DNA of 64,000 bases. It comes from Halobaculum sp. MBLA0143 (GTDB lineage Archaea; Halobacteriota; Halobacteria; Halobacteriales; Haloferacaceae). Of the stretch, positions 28,337 to 36,112 are shown piece by piece. The stretch's first letter is position 1; every line of letters starts with the position of its first letter. The stretch covers positions 1 through 64,000 of the forward strand of contig NZ_JBGKAC010000002.1 of NCBI RefSeq assembly GCF_041361465.1, written 5' to 3'. The position numbers and the translations under genes are program-made. Below the pieces are notes generated by a model. That model was not told the DNA's origin and made no database searches. It saw only the letters and a program-made list of their open reading frames with translations.

Positions 28337-29152
28337 ATGCAACTCACACGGCGCACACTGTTGGCCGCAGTCGGACTCGGATCGCTGGGGGTCGGGACGG
28401 CCACCCTCGGACGGCAACGGCCACGGTTCACGAACTACAGCTACGCACAGACGAGTGGGCTCCCGGAGTCGGTGGTCCGGGTGGCCTGGTACGAACGCTA
28501 CAACGGCGTCTTCCAGGAGCGACAGAACGGCACGACCGACCCCGGACTCGACGCGACGCTCGACCCGGAGACGGACCCAGCGTACGTCGACGACCTCGCC
28601 GCGGCCGCAGACGGCCCGGTGTTCTCGTTGTCTGGTGTGCTCCCGGGCGACGACGGCGTCGTGATCGTCGGACTGGAGACGACCGCGACGGACGACCTGC
28701 TCGCGGACGAGATCGACATCTACCTCCAGACGACGGTGACGGCCGACGGCGAGGGGGAGTTCGTCGAGCCGGAGCAGGCCGCCGGCGACACGACGGCGAC
28801 GGACGGTGAGCTCGACGACGAACTCCTGGTGACGGTGTGGCGCGACGGCTCGCCGTTGGGCACCTGTGACGGTGAGGTCGACGTCACCGAGACGGTGACC
28901 GTCCCCGAACAGCCCGCGAGCGTGGCGTTGGGTGCTGGCGGCGCTGGTGCCGACGCGGGCGTACTCGTCGTGACGGGGCTGACGCCTGGCGCACCCCGGT
29001 GTGTGTCGTTGGCGTGGCGGTTCCCGTACGACGCGTCGACGAACCGCTCTCAGGGAGACTCCCTGGGGTTCGACGCCGTGTTCGCGGCAGTGCCGGCGGG
29101 CGACGGCAGCCCGTTCGAGACGGCGACCGGAGGTGAGGATGCGACTCAGTAG
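28337..29152 (+). CDS. TasA-like exported protein, first gene of export module A
   Basis: A 271-residue protein with a Tat-type signal LTRRTLLAAVGLGSLGVG but without the FFSD cleavage box. The mature part keeps the family elements VLPGDDGVVIVGL, TVWRDGS and the C-terminal RSQGDSLGFDAVFAAVP. A paralogue at 40450-41199 has the same length and order (WYERYNGV versus WYTRYDGV near the start). The stop overlaps the next gene by 14 bases, so translation is coupled. It is probably a filament subunit or cap processed by the module's own signal peptidase; that is inference. Confidence 0.78.
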   Translation: MQLTRRTLLAAVGLGSLGVGTATLGRQRPRFTNYSYAQTSGLPESVVRVAWYERYNGVFQERQNGTTDPGLDATLDPETDPAYVDDLAAAADGPVFSLSGVLPGDDGVVIVGLETTATDDLLADEIDIYLQTTVTADGEGEFVEPEQAAGDTTATDGELDDELLVTVWRDGSPLGTCDGEVDVTETVTVPEQPASVALGAGGAGADAGVLVVTGLTPGAPRCVSLAWRFPYDASTNRSQGDSLGFDAVFAAVPAGDGSPFETATGGEDATQ

Positions 29153-29765
29153 GCGGGGGCTGTTGGCGGGCGTCGCGGCCGGGACGGCGGCACTGGGCGG
29201 CGCAGGAACGGGCGCGGTCGTCCGGGACCGCGAGACGGTCGAGAGCGCGGTCGACGCCGGGCAGTTGGACGTGCGGGTGGCCTACTGGACGGACGCCGGC
29301 GCTGGGATCGACCCGACGCAGCCGGACGGCGTCGTCGACGGCCCGACGGTGACGCTCCCGGCAGTGGCACTGACGGACGCGGCGGCGACGGAGACGACGG
29401 TCGTCAGAGTGGAGCCCGTCGACGGATTCGACCGACCGGTCGCGCTGTCGATTCGAGCGACGACGCCGCAGACGACGGCGACGGAGACGGTCCGGGTCCG
29501 GCTGTCGACGGCGACGGCCGACGGCAGTCCGACCGAGACGTTGGCCGACGACACACTGTACGGGTTCGCGCAGGCGACGCCGCTGGTGGTCGACGACGGC
29601 AGCCGAACGGACGGCTGTGTCGCCACCCCGGTGACGCTGGCTGCACGGTTCGACCCCGCGGGGTTCGTCGGAATTGCAAGCGCCGATCTGACCGTGACCG
29701 TCGCCGCCGAGCAGTGTCTGTCGGCACCGACGGCCGCGCTGACCGACTCGGGGTGGTTCGAGTGA
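29139..29765 (+). CDS. TasA-like exported protein, second gene of export module A
   Basis: A 208-residue protein with the Tat-type signal LSRRGLLAGVAAGTAALGG. The mature part is beta-rich, with the paired cysteines at positions (RTDGCVATPV; AEQCLSAPT) where its paralogue (41196-41828) has also cysteines. It overlaps genes on both sides (14 bases upstream, 4 bases downstream), so the module is one translationally coupled operon. No catalytic motif is visible. Confidence 0.75.
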   Translation: MRLSRRGLLAGVAAGTAALGGAGTGAVVRDRETVESAVDAGQLDVRVAYWTDAGAGIDPTQPDGVVDGPTVTLPAVALTDAAATETTVVRVEPVDGFDRPVALSIRATTPQTTATETVRVRLSTATADGSPTETLADDTLYGFAQATPLVVDDGSRTDGCVATPVTLAARFDPAGFVGIASADLTVTVAAEQCLSAPTAALTDSGWFE

Positions 29766-31057
29766 CCCGCGAGACGCGCGAGACCCGCAGAGGGCGTGAA
29801 CCGGACGACGACGAGCCGGCGTCGGCGGCGACGGACCGCCGGCAGACGGCACGGCGGATCGCGGCCATCGGGGGGACGGTCCTGCTCGTCGCGGCGGTGG
29901 TGCCGTTCGTCGTGTTCGCAGTGCCGCAGTTGGTCGGGGCGAACTACGGGTTCGTGATCCTCTCGGGGAGTATGGAGCCGGCGCTGTCGACCGGCGACGT
30001 GGTGATCGTGGACGCGAGCACGGCCGTCGGCGTCGGCGACGTGGTGACGTACCGCAACGGGCGCGAGGTGCCGACCACCCACCGCGTGGTCGAGGTCGTA
30101 GACGGTGCCTACCTGACGCAGGGGGACGCCAACGAGAACCCGGACACCCGGCTCGTCTCGCCGGGGGACGTGCTCGGCGAGGTGACGCTGTCGATCCCGT
30201 TGATCGGCTACGTGATCCTCTGGGCGAACACCCCGGTCGGCTACGTCACGCTCGTCGTCGTGCCGTTGCTCCTGTTCGGCGGCTCGGAGCTGTACGGCTG
30301 GATGCGCCGCGGTGACGACGCAGACGGCGATGCGGACGACGACACGGACGAGCCCGTCGGCGACCCGGCGACGGACGCTCCCGACACACCCCCGGCGGCC
30401 GTCGTGACGCCACGAGAGACTGGGGCTCCGACGGCCGACGGCGGCCGACGCCGACCACCCGAGCCAGCGACAGACGGGGCCGTGATGGAGGCGATGGAGA
30501 CGACAGACGCGACCGTGATGGAGGCGATGGAGACGGCGAGCGGAACTGCGGCGGACGGCGACGGCGTCACGTCGCGGACGCCGCCGGCCGAGCCGGCGTC
30601 GGAGCCGGCGTCGGAGCCGGCGACGGTGTCGGTCGCGGAGACGGATCTCACACTGAGCGCGCTCGCGGCGGGTGGGCTCGCGGCGTACGCTGGCTGGAAC
30701 GTGTACGGCCAGGTGTCCGTCGGCGCTGCGCCGGACGCGGTCGCGGTCGGTGCGGCGACGGCCGGGCTACTCGGCTGTCTCGCCGCAGTGTACGTCACGC
30801 TCGACGGCCGGAGACGGGCGAGTGCCGCCCGGGAGGCCGTCGCAGCCGCGACCGCAGCGCAGTCGGCAGAGACGACAGGGACGACAGAGACGACGACTGC
30901 TACGACGACGGACGCTGCTGTGACTCCGGTGTCGTCGCCCGCGGAGTCGGAGGCCGACGAGGAGGCCGACAGCGAGGGCGAACTGGACACCGAGAAGAAC
31001 GAGTCGGACGAGTCGGACGAGTCGGACGAGTCGGACGGCGACGGGGGGGCACCGTGA
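29762..31057 (+). CDS. SipW-type signal peptidase I of export module A
   Basis: A 431-residue membrane peptidase. Residues 30-60 form a membrane helix, followed by the catalytic serine in LSGSMEPALSTGD, the second conserved box PTTHRVVEV with the histidine that replaces lysine in archaeal and SipW enzymes, and GDANENPDT. A second membrane helix follows, then a long acidic tail and another hydrophobic segment near 300-345. It should cut the signals of the TasA-like proteins encoded around it. Paralogues with the same core are at 41825-43048 and 56153-57292. The GTG start overlaps the previous stop by four bases. Confidence 0.88.
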   Translation: MTRETRETRRGREPDDDEPASAATDRRQTARRIAAIGGTVLLVAAVVPFVVFAVPQLVGANYGFVILSGSMEPALSTGDVVIVDASTAVGVGDVVTYRNGREVPTTHRVVEVVDGAYLTQGDANENPDTRLVSPGDVLGEVTLSIPLIGYVILWANTPVGYVTLVVVPLLLFGGSELYGWMRRGDDADGDADDDTDEPVGDPATDAPDTPPAAVVTPRETGAPTADGGRRRPPEPATDGAVMEAMETTDATVMEAMETASGTAADGDGVTSRTPPAEPASEPASEPATVSVAETDLTLSALAAGGLAAYAGWNVYGQVSVGAAPDAVAVGAATAGLLGCLAAVYVTLDGRRRASAAREAVAAATAAQSAETTGTTETTTATTTDAAVTPVSSPAESEADEEADSEGELDTEKNESDESDESDESDGDGGAP

Positions 31058-32466
31058 GCCGACCGGTGACGGTGGTGGTCGTGGCGGCGGTGGTTCTAGC
31101 GGCCGCGACCGCCGGTGCCGGCCTCGGCAGTCTCGCGCTCGTGAGCGACACGGAGACGGCGGTCCAGCCGCTCACGGTCGAGATCACCCCCGTCCCGACA
31201 CCGACGCCAGTCGTCTCGGCGTTTGGCCTCGGCGTCGTCTCGGTGGACGACGACACGACGAGCGACGAGGAGACGGAACTGCCCGTGGTCGACGTGGTCG
31301 GCAACGAGACGACACCGGCCTCCGACGAGAGTTCCGAGTCTGAGGACGCAGTCGAGACGGCCGAGACGGCCGTCGAGGACGCGGACGAACCGACGGACGA
31401 CGAAACCGTCGGAGACGACGTGGACGATTCGGACGGGAACGAGACGGTCGAGCCCGAGTCGAACGGGAACGAGACGGTCGAGCCCGAGTCGAACGGGAAC
31501 GAGACGGTCGACCTCGAAATCGGTGACAACGAGACGGTCGACCCCAAGTCGAACGGCAACGAGACAGTCGACCTCGAAATCGGTGACAACGAGACGGTCG
31601 AACCCGAGTCGAACGGGAACGAGACGGTCGAACCCGAGTCGAACGGGAACGAGACTATCGATCCCGAATCGAACGGCAACGAGACGGTCGACCTCGAAAT
31701 CGGTGACAACGAGACGGTCGACCCCAAGTCGAACGGCAACGAGACAGCCGGGATCGCACCCGACGGCAACGAAACTGTCGAACCCGAATCGAACGGGAAC
31801 GAGACGGTCGAGCCCGGGTCGAGCGGGAACGAGACGGTCGAGCCCGGGTCGAGCGGGAACGAGACGGTCGAGATCGACGACGAAGCCACGGACGACCCCG
31901 CCCCGGGAGACCCGAACGGCGGCGACGGCAACGCGACCGCCGGTGACACGCCGGACGACGGCACCGACCCAGATCCGGAGTCGGACAGGGACACCGAATC
32001 CGTGCCCGAGGGCGGCCCCGACGACGACGTGTCGAACGCGGACGACGCCGCCGCCGACGCGAACGCCTCGACTGACGACTCGGATACGTCCGACGAGACG
32101 GGTGACTCCGACGACGACACACCGAACGACCCGGCCGACACCAGCTCGACCGAGAGTGGTGCCGACGCGGACGAGACGGACGATCTGATCGACGAGACCA
32201 CAGACGAATCCGACGGTACAGACGCGGACGGCACGGACGACGCGGACGGCACGGACGACGCGGACGACGCCGAGGAGACGAGCGAGAGCGAGCCCGACGA
32301 CTCGGAAGCCGAAGCGACAGACGACTCCAGTGGCACAGACGCTGCCGACGGCGTCGACGACACGGACGGCGACACGGCCGAGGCGGGCGACGCCAGCAGC
32401 GAGGAGGAGACGAGCGAGACCGAAGCCGAGGCGACCCGGGACGACCGGGGAACGGGCGACGCCTGA
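31054..32466 (+). CDS. anchored acidic protein with 15 N-glycosylation repeats
   Basis: A 470-residue protein. It starts with a hydrophobic helix ending in a SipW-like LALVSDTET. It continues with an array of ten-residue units of the type NGNETVEPES (31441-31860) and then about 200 residues rich in Asp, Glu, Thr and Ser. Each unit carries an Asn-Glu-Thr sequon, 15 in the array, so the stalk could be densely glycosylated. The protein is the last member of module A and corresponds to the 116-residue protein at 43041. It may be a surface spacer or anchor. The start overlaps the peptidase stop by four bases. Confidence 0.76.
   Translation: MSRPVTVVVVAAVVLAAATAGAGLGSLALVSDTETAVQPLTVEITPVPTPTPVVSAFGLGVVSVDDDTTSDEETELPVVDVVGNETTPASDESSESEDAVETAETAVEDADEPTDDETVGDDVDDSDGNETVEPESNGNETVEPESNGNETVDLEIGDNETVDPKSNGNETVDLEIGDNETVEPESNGNETVEPESNGNETIDPESNGNETVDLEIGDNETVDPKSNGNETAGIAPDGNETVEPESNGNETVEPGSSGNETVEPGSSGNETVEIDDEATDDPAPGDPNGGDGNATAGDTPDDGTDPDPESDRDTESVPEGGPDDDVSNADDAAADANASTDDSDTSDETGDSDDDTPNDPADTSSTESGADADETDDLIDETTDESDGTDADGTDDADGTDDADDAEETSESEPDDSEAEATDDSSGTDAADGVDDTDGDTAEAGDASSEEETSETEAEATRDDRGTGDA
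31441..31860 (+). repeat. 14 tandem 30-bp coding repeats
   Basis: Fourteen full units of 30 bases follow each other without a gap, and a fifteenth begins at 31861. Each starts with GAGAC and ends with GGNAAC or GACAAC. Several units are identical (for example those at 31801 and 31831, and at 31591 and 31621), which implies recent duplication or gene conversion. A two-unit superpattern (VDLEIGDNET next to VDPKSNGNET) occurs at least three times. Confidence 0.9.
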
Positions 32467-32669
32467 TGGATCGTCCCCGGGGGGGAGGTCGACTCCCCGG
32501 GACCGCACCGGGCGCGACGCGGCGGAACGTGCTCGTCTGGCTGTCGTCCCTCTACGTGGCCGCGCTCGTCGCGGGGTCGATCCGGTCGGTGGGCGTGTTC
32601 CGAGGCGGTCGAACGGTGTGCGAGCGACGGCTCACACGCCGAGCCGGAGCCCGGACATCACCGCGATGA
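32466..32669 (+). CDS. possible small membrane protein
   Basis: A 67-residue frame whose ATG overlaps the stop of the repeat protein by one base. It has one hydrophobic segment (NVLVWLSSLYVAALVAG) and basic ends. Its end overlaps the convergent membrane gene by 38 bases. The basic composition is unusual here, so it may be noise; position and the membrane helix are the only support. Confidence 0.3.
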   Translation: MDRPRGGGRLPGTAPGATRRNVLVWLSSLYVAALVAGSIRSVGVFRGGRTVCERRLTRRAGARTSPR

Positions 32670-33246
32670 TCCCGAGCATGGCGGCGGCCTCGAACAGTCC
32701 GACCGCGAGGATCTTCTTCTCGACGGACGCCAGCGCCGACTCGTCCGTGTCGGAGGCGGTCCGGAGGTAGTACTCCCGGAGGTGGAGTCGGTTGGGCACG
32801 GCCAGCCCGAAGAAGAACAGTCCCCACCCGGACGCGAGCGCCAGCGTCGGCCAGGTGCCGCTGTAGCCGTACGCCAGCCCGGCGTCGCCGCTCAACAGGA
32901 GCGTGCCGGAGACGACCGTCGCCAGACTCGCGCCGAACACGAAGAAGATCACCTTCGGCGTCAGCCGCCGGGTCACCTTCCGGGCGGCGTCGTCGTCCAA
33001 CCCACCCAACACCGGGCCGACGACCGCCGGAAACACGAGCGCGAAGCCGAACCAGAGCGCGCCGGCGGCGACGTGGGCGTAGAACAACCCCGCGGTAGAG
33101 CCCAGCGCCGCCGCGACGGCGACGACCCCCAGCGGCACCGCCACGCTCCCGGCAGCGAACGCCGAGTTCGCACGCTGCGCCAGGTGTGTCACTCGTTCGA
33201 CGACGTTTCCGTCTCGTGGCACTCCCGTCTCGTCTACCGTTGCCAT
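32632..33246 (-). CDS. membrane protein resembling DUF2269/CopD
   Basis: A 204-residue protein with about five transmembrane helices. The segment FYAHVAAGALWFGFALVFPAVVG with a histidine in the first membrane helix, and the following polar loop with KVTRRLTPKV, resembles DUF2269 or CopD-type proteins. The ATG at 33246 is selected because the longer frame upstream is arginine- and cysteine-rich and not protein-like. Nothing nearby suggests copper handling. The role is unknown. Confidence 0.66.
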   Translation of the reverse strand: MATVDETGVPRDGNVVERVTHLAQRANSAFAAGSVAVPLGVVAVAAALGSTAGLFYAHVAAGALWFGFALVFPAVVGPVLGGLDDDAARKVTRRLTPKVIFFVFGASLATVVSGTLLLSGDAGLAYGYSGTWPTLALASGWGLFFFGLAVPNRLHLREYYLRTASDTDESALASVEKKILAVGLFEAAAMLGIIAVMSGLRLGV

Positions 33247-33387
33247 GTCAGTGCGTATGGAGGAATCCGACGTAAAGTTTGATACTGCGTGACATGTCAG
33301 GAGGGGGCACTGTGGGGCGCACGCGGTCGTGTGCTGCGCGGGGTCGAGAACAGAATCCACTTGCCCGCGGGCGGCGGAACGTAGCGT

Positions 33388-34461
33388 ATGGACAGACGTG
33401 CCTTCCTCCGGACGGGAGCGGCCGTAGGGGCGGTGGGTCTCGCGGGCTGTCTCGGCGGGTTCGAGACGGAACAGGTCGGCCAGCCGCCGATCCCGGAGGA
33501 CCGTCCGGACGGGGTGTACGTCCCCAGCCACGTCGAGGGGATGGCGATGGTCGGGACGGCCCGCGAGGGTGACTACGCCTTCGGGCTGACGTACAGCTAC
33601 GCCCACCGGTTCTGGAACGTCGTCGGCGACGAGACCTCGCTGACGGCGGTCGGCGAGGAGGACGACGTTCACCTGATGGCCAGCGTCTGGGACCCGGAGA
33701 CGGGGAGAGTTCTGCCGGAGACGGGGCTGTCGACGGCGATCTACCGCGACGGCGAACTCGTCACGCAGGAGGCGATCTACCCGATGCTGTCACAGCCGAT
33801 GGGGTTCCACTACGGCGCCAACTTCGGGCTGGCGGGCGACGGCGACTACACGGTGGAGCTGAGCGTCGGCGCAGTTCCCACCCGGAAGACCGGGAGCTTC
33901 CGCGGACGGTTCGACGAGCCCGTGACGGTCGAACTGCCGTTCTCGTACAGCCGGGCGGACAGAGACGAGATCGACTTCGAGATCACGCCGGACGACGAAG
34001 CCGCGACCCCCGGCGCTGTCTCTCGGATGGAGATGGAGATGCTGCCGGACTCCCGAGCGCCGGCGGTCGGCGAACTCCCGGGGAACGTCCGCGGCACAGT
34101 CGAGAGCGACGACGCGGTCCTCGCCGTCACCGTCTTGGACGAGCCGCCGGCGGGCGTCGACGGCGACGGCCAGTACCTCGCAGTCTCCGCCCGGACGGAG
34201 CACAACCGGATGTTGATCCCGGCGATGGGGCTCCGGGGGCGACTCCGGCGCGACGGCGACACCGTGTTCGACGGCCGACTCCGACGGACGCTCGATCCGA
34301 ACCTGGCGTACCACTACGGCGCGGTCGTCGACGGCGTCGAGTCCGGCGACGAACTCGAGCTCTCCGTCACGGTCCAGCCACAGACTGCCCGCCACGAGGG
34401 GTACGAGACCGCCTTCGGCGGTGTCTCCGGTCCGATGCCGGACGCGACGCTTACGCTGTAG
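33388..34461 (+). CDS. Tat lipoprotein of the P19/Tp34 iron-transporter type (DUF7350-like)
   Basis: A 357-residue lipoprotein with signal MDRRAFLRTGAAVGAVGLAG and lipobox LAGC. The segment YVPSHVEGMAMVGTAREGDY and the following HLMASVWDPETGR resemble the periplasmic Fe(II)-binding P19/Tp34 family; a Met-rich EMEMEM-like stretch (MEMEMLPD) follows. The second half is another beta domain typical of haloarchaeal DUF7350 proteins. Divalent metal binding at the cell surface is the likely role. No permease gene is adjacent. Confidence 0.78.
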   Translation: MDRRAFLRTGAAVGAVGLAGCLGGFETEQVGQPPIPEDRPDGVYVPSHVEGMAMVGTAREGDYAFGLTYSYAHRFWNVVGDETSLTAVGEEDDVHLMASVWDPETGRVLPETGLSTAIYRDGELVTQEAIYPMLSQPMGFHYGANFGLAGDGDYTVELSVGAVPTRKTGSFRGRFDEPVTVELPFSYSRADRDEIDFEITPDDEAATPGAVSRMEMEMLPDSRAPAVGELPGNVRGTVESDDAVLAVTVLDEPPAGVDGDGQYLAVSARTEHNRMLIPAMGLRGRLRRDGDTVFDGRLRRTLDPNLAYHYGAVVDGVESGDELELSVTVQPQTARHEGYETAFGGVSGPMPDATLTL

Positions 34462-34711
34462 TCGCTCGTCCACCCCGAGCAGCAATCTCGACGAAGTTGT
34501 CGAACACCAGACTCGCCTGCGCGGCCGCCGCGACGGTGTCGTCTGTGAGCTCCGCCAACAGCGCCGTCTCTCGCTCCGGATCGAACTCCTTGCCGCGAAT
34601 CACCCACGCTGCAGTCTCGCGGTCGTACTCCGGGTGGAACTGGACGCCGTCGCTGTCGCCCACCCGGAACGCCTGAACCCCGGTGTCGACGACTGCGACA
34701 CTGGGCTGCAC
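34451..34711 (-). pseudogene. C-terminal remnant of a class I glutamine amidotransferase
   Basis: The 86-residue fragment contains AFRVGDSDGVQFHPEYD, with the catalytic His and Glu of the Cys-His-Glu triad, and then helices ending LVFDNFVEIAA, as in GMP-synthase-like amidotransferases. The N-terminal half with the nucleophile cysteine is absent: upstream bases show no amidotransferase-like frame. Such proteins are about 230 residues, so about two thirds are lost. It overlaps the end of the convergent lipoprotein gene by 11 bases. Confidence 0.7.
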
Positions 34712-35118
34712 GTCCGTCTGTACGCCGCCGGCGGCGCTACAGTTTCGCTGCTCTTGTACAGCTCACGCAGTACTAGCGTGTCGGCGCTCGGTGTCCACGG
34801 GTGTCACCGCGGTCGTCGTCGGGCTCTGTCGGCGACGCCCCGTTCGCGGAGCTCGTGTAGCACCTCGTCGTCGACCGCCGACGCTCGACACGGATCCTCG
34901 GAGCCGACCACGCGTCCCCGTCGCTCGTCTGGGCTCGACCGACTCACCACGAACGACCACGACGCTCGACTCCTCCCGAGCGACCCGACCACCGACGCGG
35001 GCGTGTCGGACGAGGCTGACACCACCGCTCGCGCGCCGGCGAGAAACACAGATCACGTCGTTGATGGTTCGAGCCTGCCGAAAAGTGTATACCGAGAGAA
35101 TTCTTACCGTGGTAGAAG
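34712..35118. other. 407-base gap with no convincing gene
   Basis: Several short frames are open on both strands, but all are arginine-rich and none resembles a known protein. An AT-richer stretch GTGTATACCGAGAG at about 35084-35097 lies 20-35 bases before the next gene and may be its promoter. The region likely contains decayed sequence left with the amidotransferase remnant. Confidence 0.35.
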
Positions 35119-35442
35119 GTGGCGCGAGTGATAGACAGCAGTGACGGCGGGAGCCGCCTCGACCGGAGAGTGCTGGATCGAACGTTCGACGCTCTGGCAC
35201 ACGCGCGCCGGCGGCCGCCGTTCGGGGGTCGAGAGTCGACGGGTGCACCGTCCGTCGGCGAGGCAGAGCTCCCGGGTCGCGAGACGGTAGCGGTGTCGAC
35301 CGGGCGCGTCCACGTGCCGAAGCCAGACGGCGCCGGGTTCGTCGCGTACGACTCCGACCGGGACAGCATCGGGTGGACGAGCGACATCGGCGTGGCGTCG
35401 TCTGTGCTAGACGAGCCGCTGGCCCGCGGGGGGACGGCGTGA
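35119..35442 (+). CDS. shortened or decaying DUF7344-like winged-helix protein
   Basis: A 107-residue frame. The first helix (RTFDALAHARRR) and the C-terminal wing (HVPKPDGAGFVAYDSDRDSI) match DUF7344-type domains, but the middle, where helix-turn-helix residues should be, is replaced by Gly/Pro-rich PPFGGRESTGAPSVGE. It therefore seems partly degraded. It starts at GTG and overlaps the HalOD1 gene by four bases, the usual pair in haloarchaea. I call it a coding gene of doubtful activity. Confidence 0.5.
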   Translation: MARVIDSSDGGSRLDRRVLDRTFDALAHARRRPPFGGRESTGAPSVGEAELPGRETVAVSTGRVHVPKPDGAGFVAYDSDRDSIGWTSDIGVASSVLDEPLARGGTA

Positions 35443-35765
35443 GCGACAGTCCGGAAGAGGAGGTGGACCAGTCCGGACAGCCGTCCCTGCTGTACAGCCG
35501 ACAGTGGCACCCGGTCGAACGTCGGTCGTTCGACCCCGAGGACGACGCCGATCTCGTGACGGTCGTGATCGGCGGGGTCGCGGCCGCCGAGGGAGTCGAC
35601 CCGACGGCGGTGGCGACCCCGCCGCTGGGGTCGGTGATCGACGTGGAGGCAGTGGAACGCGCCCTGTTCGAGAGAGGCGGAGTCGAGGCCGCGGCGATGC
35701 GTTTCGTCTACCGCGGGACGCTCGTAGAGATTCGTGGCGACGGCCGGGTGACCGTGTTCCAGTAG
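35439..35765 (+). CDS. HalOD1 output-domain protein
   Basis: A 108-residue protein consisting of a HalOD1 domain (residues 30-107: VVIGGVAAAEGVDPTAVATP, followed by helix IDVEAVERALF and strands ending GRVTVFQ). HalOD1 is a haloarchaeal signalling output domain whose biochemical action is unknown. The GTG start is inside the previous gene's stop (GTGA). A second stand-alone HalOD1 gene is at 38502-38780. Both lie beside a DUF7344 gene, so the pair probably acts together. Confidence 0.82.
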   Translation: MSDSPEEEVDQSGQPSLLYSRQWHPVERRSFDPEDDADLVTVVIGGVAAAEGVDPTAVATPPLGSVIDVEAVERALFERGGVEAAAMRFVYRGTLVEIRGDGRVTVFQ

Positions 35766-35766
35766 C

Positions 35767-35922
35767 TCACTCGTCGACCGTCGGGCGGTGGAGTTCCTCG
35801 ACACGCCCGGGGTGGACCTCCTCGACGTGGGTACACACTGTCCGGTGCCGGACCTCCGGATCGATTCCCCGACCCTCCAAGCCACAGAACGGACACGCCG
35901 TCAACAGCTTCTCCCTCGGCAT
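35767..35922 (-). CDS. 51-residue zinc-finger microprotein
   Basis: Translation of the minus strand from ATG at 35922 gives 51 residues. They contain CPFC followed later by C-x-x-H (RTVCTHVEEVH), a compact zinc-finger pattern, and the acidic residues common in haloarchaeal small zinc proteins. A TATA box lies 24-31 bases upstream, which fits a leaderless transcript. It lies tail to tail with the HalOD1 gene. Such microproteins are frequent in haloarchaea and often regulate motility or biofilm traits, but this one is not assigned. Confidence 0.7.
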   Translation of the reverse strand: MPREKLLTACPFCGLEGRGIDPEVRHRTVCTHVEEVHPGRVEELHRPTVDE

Positions 35923-35945
35923 CGTATTCGTTTACACGCTTCGTA

Positions 35946-35953
35946 GTAATAAA
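35946..35953 (-). promoter_or_regulatory. TATA box of the zinc-finger microprotein
   Basis: The minus-strand sequence TTTATTAC lies 24-31 bases upstream of the ATG at 35922, in an AT-rich island (35925-35965) within GC-rich DNA. Confidence 0.6.
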
Positions 35954-36112
35954 CCCTACATCTAACGCAGCGCCGTGACAGAACTCCGTGGCGAGTCGGC
36001 TCTCCTGGTAGTACTGAAACAAGACTGCACTTCCGATCGGTTAGAGCCCCCTCCGACCAGAGCGGTCAGCGAGGCGAAAGCCGTAAGCCTCGGCGGGTTG
36101 GAGTAGAGTACG

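Noticed and set aside
31441-31860. CRISPR-like array
   Set aside because: The 30-base units are contiguous, in frame and without spacers; they encode a protein repeat.
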